From: Pyricularia pennisetigena
Lineage: Eukaryota; Ascomycota; Sordariomycetes; Magnaporthales; Pyriculariaceae
Assembly: GCF_004337985.1 (NCBI RefSeq)
Contig: NW_021940918.1
Span: 3,131,014 to 3,195,013, forward strand
Direction: 5' to 3'
Length of the DNA stretch: 64,000 nt
Within the stretch, counting starts at the first letter, position 1, and each line of letters starts with the position of its first letter. The notes under the pieces were generated by a model, which did not search any database, was not told the origin of the DNA, and saw nothing but the letters and a program-made list of their open reading frames with translations. A program made the position numbers and the translations under genes. Below, piece after piece: positions 22,749 through 32,716 of this stretch.

Positions 22749-24846
22749 TTGCTAGGAAATCAGTCCACAAAACAAGTTTGCCGGTTGACAGGTTATAAGA
22801 AAATCTCTACAGCCAGCTCGGTGATAATATTGATTGATACCTGTAACACCGACGCGGGGCTCGTATGACTGCTCGTGCTTATTGCGGTTAGGCAGCTGCG
22901 CAAACGTCGCTTGCCATGCATTGTGACATCACTGCACCAGCAGCCGCGATAGGGATGTTTATTGGGGGGTTGTCAGCTTCTGAAATAAGCCATATGCTCA
23001 AGTTGGATAGAAATCTGGGGTTAATTAGCTTGGCAGACCGTCTACCCACGGGATGAGAATCGCGACCGGGAGGTCCGCCATCGCAAGGAGTCACTTCGAA
23101 TCATTTAATAGGCATGAGTTCTGGGGAGATATCGCAATGGTATTCATCTTGCCTAATACACTAAGATCCGAGGCACAAAGATATGCTTGATGGATTAGTA
23201 AGAACCCGGCCCCCTGGTCCTGAAAATCCATGTTAACTGATTAGTGTAACAAGTTGACTCGGATGTATGTAACCAAGACCGACCATCGCTTATGATTTGC
23301 TTTGACATCCCCCCAGGTTTTTGTTTTTTTCCAGAGATTTTTAATATTTTTTTTTTGTCTTTTGTTGGTGACAATGATCAAGCTGGTCTGCCCAGAATGA
23401 TCTTCGAACAACGGAAGCCTATTTGGTTGACGTTGGGAGAGAGCAAGGACACGGCAATCATGGCCGTGCCCCGCCCAAACCCACTGTCAGCGTGGCTAGT
23501 ATCGTCGATTTGGAAGAATATTGCGCTGTTGGGTAGATGTTGGGTAGAAATTGTGCAACCAAACCAGCCCGCAAGGCCCTGCAACGGCTAATACCATGGG
23601 TGCCAGGGAGCGGGACGCTTTCGAGATATTTGTGCTTTTGTTGTTTCGAGAAATGTAGTAGGAACGATGCAACGCAATCATAGTCCTATTGAGCCTCTAC
23701 GATTGAGACCTGTATTTGAACCGGACTGATGCGGTCGAAAAGGGTATCGAGCTTCCTTGGAAGTTTGGCGTTGCCTCAAGTGTCAAAAAGATAAGATGAA
23801 GGGGGGAGAAGCCCGTTGATGATGTATGCAGGCAAAATCGCGTATCCTTGTGGTGGTTCCGACGAACCTTGTCGAGGAGATATATACTCGCCAGTGCCAA
23901 GCACCTGACCAGTAGGGTGAAGGCCTAGGCCGTCGACGTAGGCAGCCTTTAGCGCATAGTGAAGATGGCAGTGACCCCGAGCCAACCTCATGAATACATC
24001 ATGTCGTCCAAACCGCCGTTTGGTATCAAGAAAAAAAATCCCCAACGCCAGAAAAGATGACATATGCTCCAATGACCTATCCCAAAGCCAAGTCCATCCA
24101 CGCGTGAGCATGACCCACGTGGATCATTCCAACGCCTCGTGTGCGCCTAAAGACTCCATGATATAAAATAAACGGAGTTGAGAGAAAGCATGAGAGAAGA
24201 GAAGACGTATCTAGTCAACCGACCGAGCCCTTTGAACTTTTATAACTTCATGTAACCAGTAGAGCCCGCCCTGGGGAGAAAATGGCAAGCAGCCAGATTA
24301 TGAAGTAATGAGAGAATGAGACAGGTTCTGTGCCGAATGTGAGAACATGGAATTGTGGTAGGCGCAAACGGTGGTACGCCACGCCCTCGAATGTTCGAGG
24401 TGGAACTGGCACAAGCGGGCATGTACAGTCCACAAAACATTGAATTAATTCTCTTGTTGCAACCAGTGAGAACGAGAATGTTAAAAAGGTGGTATTTGCA
24501 GCCAAGGGGTTTCATGGCTGCGTCCTCCGTATGGGTTGGGTCGAAAGTCGTGAGTGATATCGGGTGGGAAGGATTTTAAAGATCACCGAGGCCCTTCTAG
24601 CCTGCTGTAGAGACGTTAAAAAAATAAAAAAATAAAAGAATAAAAGAAAAGAAAAGAAAAGAAGTTGAGATGGGACCAAATCAATGGTCTGCCATGAAAA
24701 TGGGCAAAAGGAAAATAAACAATCAAAGAAAAGTGGTATCAGTACAATCCAATAGCTTTGCGTAAAAGCAGTGAAGTAAATCCAATGCAGTCACGCATGC
24801 GCCCCAAGCCCACGGTAGCAATGCGTGGGTTGAGGTCGCCATTTGC
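22749..24846. other. Intergenic
   Basis: Holds the 5' region of the epoxide hydrolase (right side) and the 3' flank of DHH1. Open frames at 23292-23591 (+) and 24240-24515 (-) have no recognisable domain. AAAAG-type A-rich sequence lies at about 24617-24663. Confidence 0.5.
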
Positions 24847-26578
24847 TTAGGACTGCTGGTTGGGCATTTGCTGTTGATGCTGCCCCTGGTTGTGGCCACC
24901 ACGACCACCCCTGTAGTTGTTGTTGTAGTTGCGCTGTCCTTGACCCTGGCCCTGGAAGCCTCCGCGTCCGCGCCCACCGCCGCGGCCCCTGTTCTGGTGG
25001 GGGCCACGAGGCTGCTGCTGCTGGTTGGCACCGTTGTGCCTGCCGTTCTGGTTTTGCCAGTTCTCTTGACCCTGGTGAGACCTTTGCTGCTGGGGAGGCG
25101 GCCCCTGGTTGGGTGCAGCGCTTTGTGCAGGGCTCGCCGAGGAAGGCTGGGCAGGGATGTTGATGGGACGAGGAATCGTCTCTGGGTTCTCGTAGACATA
25201 CAAGCTCTTGTCGATTGTTGAAGGAATGGGCTGAATCTCGGTGCCCAAGTCACGCTCGATGTTGTAAAGGTTGAACCTGTCTTCCCAGCTGATCAGGTTG
25301 ATAGCCAGACCAAGGTGGCCGTACCGACCAGATCGTCCGATACGGTGCAGGTAAGTTTCAGCGTTCTTGGGGAAGTCGAAGTTTATGACGACGTTGACGG
25401 CCTGGATGTCAATACCTCGAGTGAGCAGGTCGGAGCACACCAGGTTCCTGCAAACTCCGTTTCTGAAGTCGTGGAAGACACGGTTTCGCGCCTGCTGCTG
25501 CATCTTGGCGTGACTGTAGAAGCACGAGTAGCCGAGCTCGGTAATCTTCTTTGCGAGAAGTTCGACTCGGTTCGTGGAGTTGCAGAAGATGATGGATTGA
25601 TTGATCTGCAATTTGGAGAAGAGAGTGTTCAGACAGTGGACCTTTTGCTTCTCCTCGACAAAGGCGTAGTATTGAGTAATACCCCTGAGGGTAAGCTCGT
25701 CCATGAGGTTGATCTCGTAGGGGTCCGTCATGTTCTTGTCGGAGAATTCCTTAACCGAGATAGGGAAGGTGGCGGAGAAGAGCATAACCTGTCGGTCCTT
25801 GGGGTGGAACTGCAGGAGCTGTTCAATCACCGGGGTGAACTCGATGGAGAGAAGCTTGTCCGCTTCGTCCATGATGAACATTGGACATTCGCTGAGGTCG
25901 GCGACATTTTTACCCGCAAGATCGAGGATACGACCCGGCGTACCGACTACGATGTGTACAGGGTCTTGCAGACGCAAGATGTCGTCCCTCAAAGTCGTAC
26001 CGCCAGTTGTAACCATCACGTTGATGCCGAGATGCTTACCCAGAGTCTTGCAGACTTGCGAGGTTTGCATGGCCAGCTCTCGCGTCGGTACTAGGATGAG
26101 GCATTGGATCTTGGATACCTTGGGGTTGATCTTCTCGAGGGCTGGTACGACAAAGGCTGCTGTTTTTCCAGTGCCGTTCTTGGCGCGGGCAAGGATGTCG
26201 CGTCCGGTGAGAGCGACGGGAATGCTTTCCTCTTGGATAGGTGAAGGCCTCTCGAACCCTGCCTCGAATATTCCCATAAGGAGATCTCGTTTAAGACCAA
26301 AGTTCTCGAATTCTAGACCTTTCGTGTTTGTCACATCCTGTAAAATGCGTAAGTCAAGCGACAAAAACACAACAATCCGATCTTGGTGTCACAAACCTCA
26401 GTTTGTTGCCTGTTGTCTCTGGCAGGAATGTTCAGATTCCTCCTCCAGTCGTCATTGTTGGTGGAATCTCTACAGGACACGATTAGCATGCGAGTCCTGG
26501 AAGAACTCGGCAACCGATGGGGTAGTCCACAAACCTCAATGTGGTTGACCTAAGTTGGTCTGCTAACACGTCGGCCAT
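24847..26578 (-). CDS. DHH1: DEAD-box RNA helicase DHH1 (DDX6 family)
   Basis: ATP-dependent RNA helicase that activates decapping and represses translation in P-bodies. Three exons: 26578-26535, 26469-26397 and 26337-24847, with 65- and 59-bp introns (GTTTGT donors both). The joins give [20 protein letters not shown]... and ...[19 protein letters not shown], total 535 aa. All motifs are present in order: Q motif [46 protein letters not shown] and HRIGRSGR. The C-terminus is rich in Pro, Gln, Asn and RGG repeats, as expected for phase-separating fungal DHH1. Identification is firm from the closeness of the core to DDX6 proteins ([20 protein letters not shown]). No unusual neighbours; a housekeeping gene. 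Confidence 0.97.
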
Positions 26579-27667
26579 TATGTATGATTGTGTGGGTTGA
26601 ATTGTTGTAGTTGGAGGAGAAGTGGTAGACCTGAGCAGTAGTGCTCTTTATGCGCAGCTGATTGGGTACGCGTCGAAGGGTGAGGAAGGCTGGGTGCTCT
26701 CGTGGAAGGCAGTGGACCGTTGGTGTGGTCTCGTATCAGGTGTGCCGCTTGGTTTACGGTGCTTTGTCGGGTGTGATGATGTGAAAGTGAACGCAAATAT
26801 TTAAAAATGCGGACAATAGCTTCTTCGCTCTTTCAAAGGCCGAGAAGATGGGGGCAGTTATCGTCGGGATTACGGTCTAGGCCGTGGTTTTCGGGCGGAG
26901 GGGAGCTTGGTTTGGTTCCGGAAGACTTTTCGCGCCTAGATTGTGGTGGTGGTGGGGGTTTGCACGTAATGGATGGGCAAGGGGACTCAAATCGCAAACG
27001 GAACCTATATCCGTCGTCCAAGCCGTTCGAAAGATTACGTTGATGAGAAGGTTGAATGTCAAATGATGCAGAGGTTGCGGGCAGGAAGGGAGCAGATTTT
27101 TGGCGGTGGAGCTAGGACATCTGGCGATAATCCGATGGTGTTCACCAATTATGCCCGCCGTCGCACGTGATTTGAAGGATCCCTTGGTGGAACGTACGTC
27201 GACAGGGATCATTGCTCCGACGTGGCAAGCACCCAAGCTTGGAAAAGCAAGGGAAGCACGACTATCTAGCATAAACTACAAGCATCAGTTTGAGACAAAG
27301 ATTATGCGATCTACCTACGTTCTTAGCTGTTAAAGAGCTAATTTGGAAGCCCGATCAAACAAACACAAGATAGATTTGTCCTGTTCTCGAAAGTTGGGGT
27401 TTATGGGCAAAGGTGTTCTAAACTATCCTTCCCTGTGCTAAGGGTTGTATCAAGCATGTCATTCATCAACGGACAAGCGGGGTCCGTTCTAGTCTGGGAG
27501 CTCCGCACCCGGTGCTAGCACCAAAGCTTCTGCAAACCAACTCCTGAGACATCTTTCTTGCATTAAGTCCAACGTCGTCATCCAACACGGATTCAAAGAC
27601 GCAACCTCTACAAAATCATCATGAGGCACTCTTCTGATGCCCCCATGATGATCTTCTCTTACTTGCG
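26579..27667. other. Divergent promoter region of DHH1 and the J-domain gene
   Basis: About 1.1 kb between divergent starts. Several overlapping short open frames on both strands (26807-27333) are mutual shadows without domains. Confidence 0.55.
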
Positions 27668-28561
27668 ATGTTTTTGAAGAATGGAGCGCCCTTTTTGGGC
27701 TCGAGCAAGTCTCTTGCCAGATCGGAATTCCAGTCTCGTACACCATTACCCTCGAGCCTAATCAGAAGGAAACAGCTTTGCCCCTCATGCTTTCCTTGTA
27801 ATCATAGACGTAACTATGGCACGGCGTCCACCGATGGCGAAACTAAACAGGACCGATGCCCGCCGGCGATGGTGTGGCCCAACACTGCCAGGCCAACACC
27901 TTACGAGATCTTCAACTCGAAGCCAGGGGCGCCGTACAGCAAGGGCAAGTTCTACGAGCTAGCGAAACAGTACCACCCCGACAGATATACCGAGCAAGGC
28001 GATGATCTTGACGAGAACGGGCTCTCTCGAGCCACCAAGCTCGAACGCTACAAACTCGTCGTGGCAGCGAACGACATCCTCAGCAACCCAGTCAAGAGGC
28101 GCGAATATGACCAGTTCGGTTTGGGATGGGCCACTGGCGAAGTGCGGGACTTGAATGAGGAGCTACGGGCCAGAGACCAGGCCTGGCGCACGGCACCGAA
28201 CTCGCCGGCCATGAACTCTTCGTGGCAGGACTGGGAAGAGTGGCGACAGCGCCGAGACGGTACCGCGCCGAAGCAAGAACCTTTGTTCATGTCCAACGGT
28301 GGCTTTGCTATTGTACTCTGCGCCTGCGTTGTCGTCTTTATCTGGGCCCAGGCGTCCCAGGCAAGCCAGCGATCCGGAAGAGTCATGCAGGCCAGGGACA
28401 AGATGCATCAGGCGGCGACCGACAATCTATATAACACCAGAATGCAGCGCGCCACCCTGAGTCAGAACAGCAGGGTACAGCTCTTCCTACATAAACGGGA
28501 ATTCGGAGACAATCCATTTGAGCCGACGAGACATTTGCCTGGAGGAAGCACAAAGAAGTGA
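27668..28561 (+). CDS. J-domain (DnaJ-like) membrane protein, probably mitochondrial
   Basis: Hsp70 co-chaperone of 297 aa, single exon. The basic, Ser-rich N-terminus (MFLKNGAPFLGSSKSLARSE) looks like a mitochondrial presequence. The J domain spans about residues 75-145 with TPYEIFNSKPGAPYSKGKFY, the diagnostic HPD (QYHPDRY), and NDILSNPVKRREYDQFG. A single membrane span (GFAIVLCACVVVFIWAQA) lies near residue 220, followed by a short soluble tail. This arrangement (presequence, J domain, then membrane anchor) resembles small fungal mitochondrial or ER J-proteins. The ATG at 27668 is used because the upstream ATG at 27621 runs into a stop after 15 codons. The specific Hsp70 partner cannot be read from the sequence. 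Confidence 0.9.
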   Translation: MFLKNGAPFLGSSKSLARSEFQSRTPLPSSLIRRKQLCPSCFPCNHRRNYGTASTDGETKQDRCPPAMVWPNTARPTPYEIFNSKPGAPYSKGKFYELAKQYHPDRYTEQGDDLDENGLSRATKLERYKLVVAANDILSNPVKRREYDQFGLGWATGEVRDLNEELRARDQAWRTAPNSPAMNSSWQDWEEWRQRRDGTAPKQEPLFMSNGGFAIVLCACVVVFIWAQASQASQRSGRVMQARDKMHQAATDNLYNTRMQRATLSQNSRVQLFLHKREFGDNPFEPTRHLPGGSTKK

Positions 28562-29456
28562 AGATAATAGACTATGATCGAAGATTTTTAGATCGCCGAT
28601 CGAGCTCATGCTATAGCATTGCCAGTTATTTTTTCCGGCGCAAGTCGGAACGGGGGGCACATGCCCCCGCCTTTTCAAGCTCATTGCATAGGCTTTGGCC
28701 TGTCATCCTTGTCTTGGGAGGACTGGAGTCTGGTGCCATAGATGTTTGCGTACAGAACAAGATTTGTCTCCAGAATGGAGGCAGACACTAGGTACTATAT
28801 CGCACGATCAAAGGAGATCACGTTTTGATCTTCGGATGGAATGAGCGCCAGGCGGCATGGAGCGGAAGGCCTAGGATAGCGCAATTTAAATCCGATCTCA
28901 CGTAAGGTGAGGAAGAGCTTAGGCTTGCAGTGTATTTCACTGCAAGCCTGAGGCGAATTGACGCTAGATAAGCACTTGAAAGTCAAAGGACGCTCAACCT
29001 GGACCTCTTGATTCTGTGGAGATCATTAGAACATTGATACCAAGGTGTTCTTGCGTACGGACGACTGGGTTTGAGCCCGGCACGTCACTGTTGACTTTGG
29101 CACATGATTGTTCAATCATCAATATAAGATATTAGAAAACGCAGGCTCCTATCGCTTGATATTATTGCATGGGAAAATGCAGAGCTGTATTTGACTTTGG
29201 TTGGCAGGCGCTGTGTAGAGGAAGAGCGGAGGAAAATTGATGAAGAAAATTCCAGTGCAAACACAGAGAAAAGCAAGGGCATCAGGCCCGTGCGCGGCCC
29301 CTCACGTGCGACCCATATCAGGACCAACTGCAATTCAGGCTCAGGGGAGGAGGGCCAATGTGCTTGCCGAGAGTGAATTGCAAACCTCCGAAACACATGT
29401 AGAAGAATCAGCGCCAAGCGCAGCTTATGCCAGAAATATCGAATCATATTTGTCAA
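28562..29456. other. Intergenic between convergent genes
   Basis: 3' flanks of the J-domain gene and GatB. The notable element is the perfect hairpin at 28921-28949. Otherwise only shadow frames. Confidence 0.6.
28921..28949. other. Perfect inverted repeat, 12-bp arms and 5-nt loop
   Basis: AGGCTTGCAGTG, then TATTT, then CACTGCAAGCCT. Pairing extends outward to about 28918-28952 with one mismatch. It lies about 360 bp past the J-domain stop and 510 bp past the GatB stop, so it may sit in a 3' UTR or a noncoding transcript. It could be a structured RNA element, a small-RNA precursor or a relic of a short inverted-repeat element; none is proven. Confidence 0.6.
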
Positions 29457-31424
29457 TTATCTCAGCGCCGCTACCCTCCTCCCCACCACATCCCGCATGA
29501 CCTTCTGCGCCGTGGCGGGATCAATCCGCTCCCTGGCACCAGATTTCATCATCATGCCCACCAGAAACATGAGCTTCCCCTGCGGGTATTTCGCGCCCAT
29601 GAACTCCTTGAGAACATGCTCCTCCTCCTCCAGCACAGACTCGGCCAGCTCGCTGTATTCCTTTGGCGACAGCTCCGCGAACCAGAGGTCGTTGTCCGTG
29701 ATGTAACGCTCGATCCCTCCCGGGACCCCTACGTATTCTGCGGGCATGACCTCGTTGAAAATGGCGAATAGCAGATCCTTGGCCGTGCCCTGCCGGATGC
29801 GGCTCGTGTGCAGGAAGAAAAGTATGTCGGCCAGGTCGTCGGCCGAGATGAACGCGTCGCCCTCGGATGTAACCCCTAGATCTCTTTCCGCAAGACCTGC
29901 GGCGGCCCGGTCGCGGAGGTTGTTCTCCGAGGTCAGACTGCCGAGTACGTGCAGGATCCAGTTGGCCGTGAGGATCCTAGCCTGAAGAAGGCTGTCTGCT
30001 GTGACCTTGGCTGTATCGCCATGGTCCTGAAGCTTCTGCTCCAAGGCGTCAACGGTCTTGTAGTAGAACTGCAACCGGCCGCCATCTTCCAAGAGCATCA
30101 GTGACATTGCATCCTTCTCCGACAGCCCATAGTGGCTAACGAGATCATCAAGCTCTTGGTCCGGCATGACTCCCATTGTGCTCTTCAGATGTTCTACAAC
30201 ATCTTGACCGACCAGGACCGGTCCCAGATCCGGGTCAGGCATGTATCGGTAGTCGACCTCGCCCTCTTTGCCACGTAACCTCCGAGTCTCGGTGCTTCCG
30301 AGAGACCAACCTCTCGTCTCGCCCTGAACAACCCCACCCTCATCCAGGAGCTTGATCTGCCTATCCCTCTCAGCTATGATGGCATCCTCAACTGCCTTGA
30401 AACTAAACAAATTTTTGATCTCGGTCCTCTGGCCCAGCTTGGCAGAGGACATGTCTCCATCTACCCGACGGACCGAGACGTTCACGTCGGCGCGCAGGCC
30501 GCCCTTCTCCATGCCCACGACGCAGGCATCCGCCGCGCCCAGCAGCATCTGCACCTTACGCACAAACGCAGCGGCCGTCGCGGGGTGGTGGATGTCCGGC
30601 TCGGAGATGATCTCGACCAGCGGCGCACCGCAGCGGTTGAAATCAAGCCAGTGGACGCCGTCGGGCCGCGCCAGTGTCTTGGCCGTGTCCTGCTCCATCT
30701 GTACCTGCTTGACTCGTATTCGCAGCGGCTCCCCGTCCCCTCTTCCCGGTACATCCTGCGCCGCAATCCCGTCCCGCGCCCGAAGCTCCACGTACCCGTC
30801 CCTGGCCAGTGGGGCGTAGTACTGCGTTATCTGGTAGCCCGAGGGCTGGTCCCAGTGGAAGTAGTGTTTCCTGTCGAAGCGGCTGACGGGCTGAACGGCG
30901 CAGTTGAGCGCGACGGCGGCGCGGATCGCCGGGACCAGCGTGGCCTTTTGAAAAAGCGGTTGCGTTCCCGGGATGGCGAGGTCGAACGGGGCGACAAGCG
31001 AGTTAGGTGCCGGAGCGCGAGTGTTGTCCTCGGTGGAGGCGAGGGGCGCTGGCGAAAAGAGCTTGCGATCCGTGTTGAGCTGTGCGTGTATCTCGATGCC
31101 AACCGTAAGCTCCCAGCCTGGCACCGTCTGGTTATCGGCGCTGCTCCTTTTCTTCTTCCCTTTTGCCTGTGCCTTGGCTGCTTTAGCCTGATCCTTGAGG
31201 ATCTTTCGTAGATGGGGAGCTGGTTGACCGGGTGGAGGCTGGTGGGTGGCCTGTTCGACTTCTGCTACCGTATGGTTCCATCGTCGTTGAGCGGGGGGTC
31301 CTGCCGCAAATTGTTGCTTGCAGATTTTTCTAGCGGGCAACCGTTGTAGTCGAGTACAATCGCGAGAGAAGAGACGGCCGGTGAGCAGGTAGCTCGAGAG
31401 CTCTCTGGTGGGTATGCGACCCAT
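29457..31424 (-). CDS. Glutamyl-tRNA(Gln) amidotransferase subunit B, mitochondrial
   Basis: GatB/PET112 subunit of the transamidase that converts Glu-tRNA(Gln) to Gln-tRNA(Gln) in mitochondria. Single exon, 655 aa, starting at ATG 31424. The Arg/Ser-rich N-terminus is a plausible presequence, followed by a Lys-rich linker. The GatB core starts near residue 105 (WELTVGIEIHAQLNTDRKLF) and continues with NSLVAPFDLAIPGTQP, RKHYFHWDQPSGYQITQYY, DFNRCGAPLVEIISEPDI, GGLRADVNVSVRR, GQRTEIKNLFSF and DYRYMPDPDLGP, all signature segments. The C-terminal YqeY-like helical domain is present to the end (GRRVAAL). Length is slightly above the usual because of the linker. A housekeeping gene with no anomaly. 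Confidence 0.96.
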   Translation of the reverse strand: MGRIPTRELSSYLLTGRLFSRDCTRLQRLPARKICKQQFAAGPPAQRRWNHTVAEVEQATHQPPPGQPAPHLRKILKDQAKAAKAQAKGKKKRSSADNQTVPGWELTVGIEIHAQLNTDRKLFSPAPLASTEDNTRAPAPNSLVAPFDLAIPGTQPLFQKATLVPAIRAAVALNCAVQPVSRFDRKHYFHWDQPSGYQITQYYAPLARDGYVELRARDGIAAQDVPGRGDGEPLRIRVKQVQMEQDTAKTLARPDGVHWLDFNRCGAPLVEIISEPDIHHPATAAAFVRKVQMLLGAADACVVGMEKGGLRADVNVSVRRVDGDMSSAKLGQRTEIKNLFSFKAVEDAIIAERDRQIKLLDEGGVVQGETRGWSLGSTETRRLRGKEGEVDYRYMPDPDLGPVLVGQDVVEHLKSTMGVMPDQELDDLVSHYGLSEKDAMSLMLLEDGGRLQFYYKTVDALEQKLQDHGDTAKVTADSLLQARILTANWILHVLGSLTSENNLRDRAAAGLAERDLGVTSEGDAFISADDLADILFFLHTSRIRQGTAKDLLFAIFNEVMPAEYVGVPGGIERYITDNDLWFAELSPKEYSELAESVLEEEEHVLKEFMGAKYPQGKLMFLVGMMMKSGARERIDPATAQKVMRDVVGRRVAALR

Positions 31425-31669
31425 TTAGGATCAATTGAGCCAGAAGGCAGACAAATTAAAGTTAAAGTACTGGTTTCAAGTATTCATACATCGCTTTAGT
31501 TTAGGTCTAGTCTGGACTGTCAAGTTAAGAAAAAGAAAGTTGCTGATGAGCCTTGTTATGGAAGCTTTTGGGATTTTTTTTTTCCCTCGCATTGCGTTCA
31601 AACGCAGTATGACGCGACCCGCGACTGAGAGTTCCACCCGTAGCCCGCGAGCTAAACCAGATTATGTCA

Positions 31670-32458
31670 TCATTCCATTCCGGTCAGGCCTGATTTGGTG
31701 AAAATTCCCCCAAACCAACATTTGACTCCAACCCATTTCTGACTGCGCGGGCCCAACTCGTTGACCATTTCCTGTGTGACCATTCGCTCCTGCAAGCAAT
31801 GAGGTCCTCCGATCGGTTCGAGGCCCCATTTAGCCGCCTCCTCCATGACGCTCTCCATCGTGTGTGCATAGCTCGTTGCTCTGACTTTTTCTCCAGTCGT
31901 TTCGTCCACGAATCCCGCTTGGCTCATGGCGCCCATGTCGGAATGCATGTTAGTGAGGAGCAGCACCCCGCCCGGTTTGAGCATCTGTGAGACGTGGCGG
32001 AAGAATACCGGCAATGGTATATGCTCGACCACCAGTGTGCTGATGATTCCGTCTGCATTTTCGGCCTCTCCTGGGATCGTAGGCGAGTTGATGAGGTCGA
32101 ACTCCTTGATGGTGAGGGTTTCCAGCAGCTTTGACTCTGCAGCGTCACTCCCGTGGAGCTTCTCGAGACGGACTTTGGCAATTTCAAGCATGCCCGGGCT
32201 GGCGTCAAGTGCTACAACCTGAACGTCATCGAGGGCAAGCAAGAGGGCTGTGTTGCGGCCAGTGCCGCATCCCAGGTCAACGAGTCTCCAAGGCTTTGGC
32301 TTGTTTATTGACGAGACGAACGCAGGTAACAATCTCTTCATTTCAATGTCGTCGATTGCTTGCAAAAAGTTTCCATCTGTGTCGTATATTTTGGCCCATT
32401 GGTTATAGGCCTCAACGGTAGGCAGATATTTGATGCTGTTCGCTGAGTTCTTTTCCAT
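31670..32458 (-). CDS. SAM-dependent methyltransferase (class I)
   Basis: Small-molecule or protein methyltransferase of 262 aa, single exon, start ATG 32458 (MEKNSANSIKYLP). The upstream in-frame extension lacks an ATG. Motif I is LVDLGCGTGRNTALLLAL (near residue 60), with the acidic SAM-ribose residue in VVALDASPGMLEIA. The motif II/III region is IISTLVVEHIPLPVFFRHV followed by LKPGGVLLLTNMHSD. The N-terminal YNQWAKIYDTDGN resembles fungal methyltransferase-11 enzymes associated with secondary metabolism. No signal peptide. The substrate is unknown. The neighbours (GatB, HET) give no pathway, although a P450 and a second methyltransferase lie within 10 kb. Confidence 0.9.
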   Translation of the reverse strand: MEKNSANSIKYLPTVEAYNQWAKIYDTDGNFLQAIDDIEMKRLLPAFVSSINKPKPWRLVDLGCGTGRNTALLLALDDVQVVALDASPGMLEIAKVRLEKLHGSDAAESKLLETLTIKEFDLINSPTIPGEAENADGIISTLVVEHIPLPVFFRHVSQMLKPGGVLLLTNMHSDMGAMSQAGFVDETTGEKVRATSYAHTMESVMEEAAKWGLEPIGGPHCLQERMVTQEMVNELGPRSQKWVGVKCWFGGIFTKSGLTGME

Positions 32459-32716
32459 TGTTTCGTTTGTGTATTTTCGCAAAAGTCGCTTTTGAATCTT
32501 GATAAAGGGTTTCAGCAAGTCTCATCTGCGCCGGGGGGGAGTGGTTTCTAGGCGCTCATGATATAGTCCAAGATTGGACACGAGACTAAGACCAAGTGGT
32601 GCTAGAGATCCATCACTCAGTCTGAGTCATCGATCGAGGCCCGCGTCGCAATAAGAGCTTCATAGCTGCAGCTGAGAAGCAAGCCAAGGTCAGGCTGCCG
32701 CATTACCACTGAGCAA

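Noticed and set aside
23292..23591. 99-codon ATG-started frame (+)
   Set aside because: Interrupted by T-rich sequence and without any recognisable motif.
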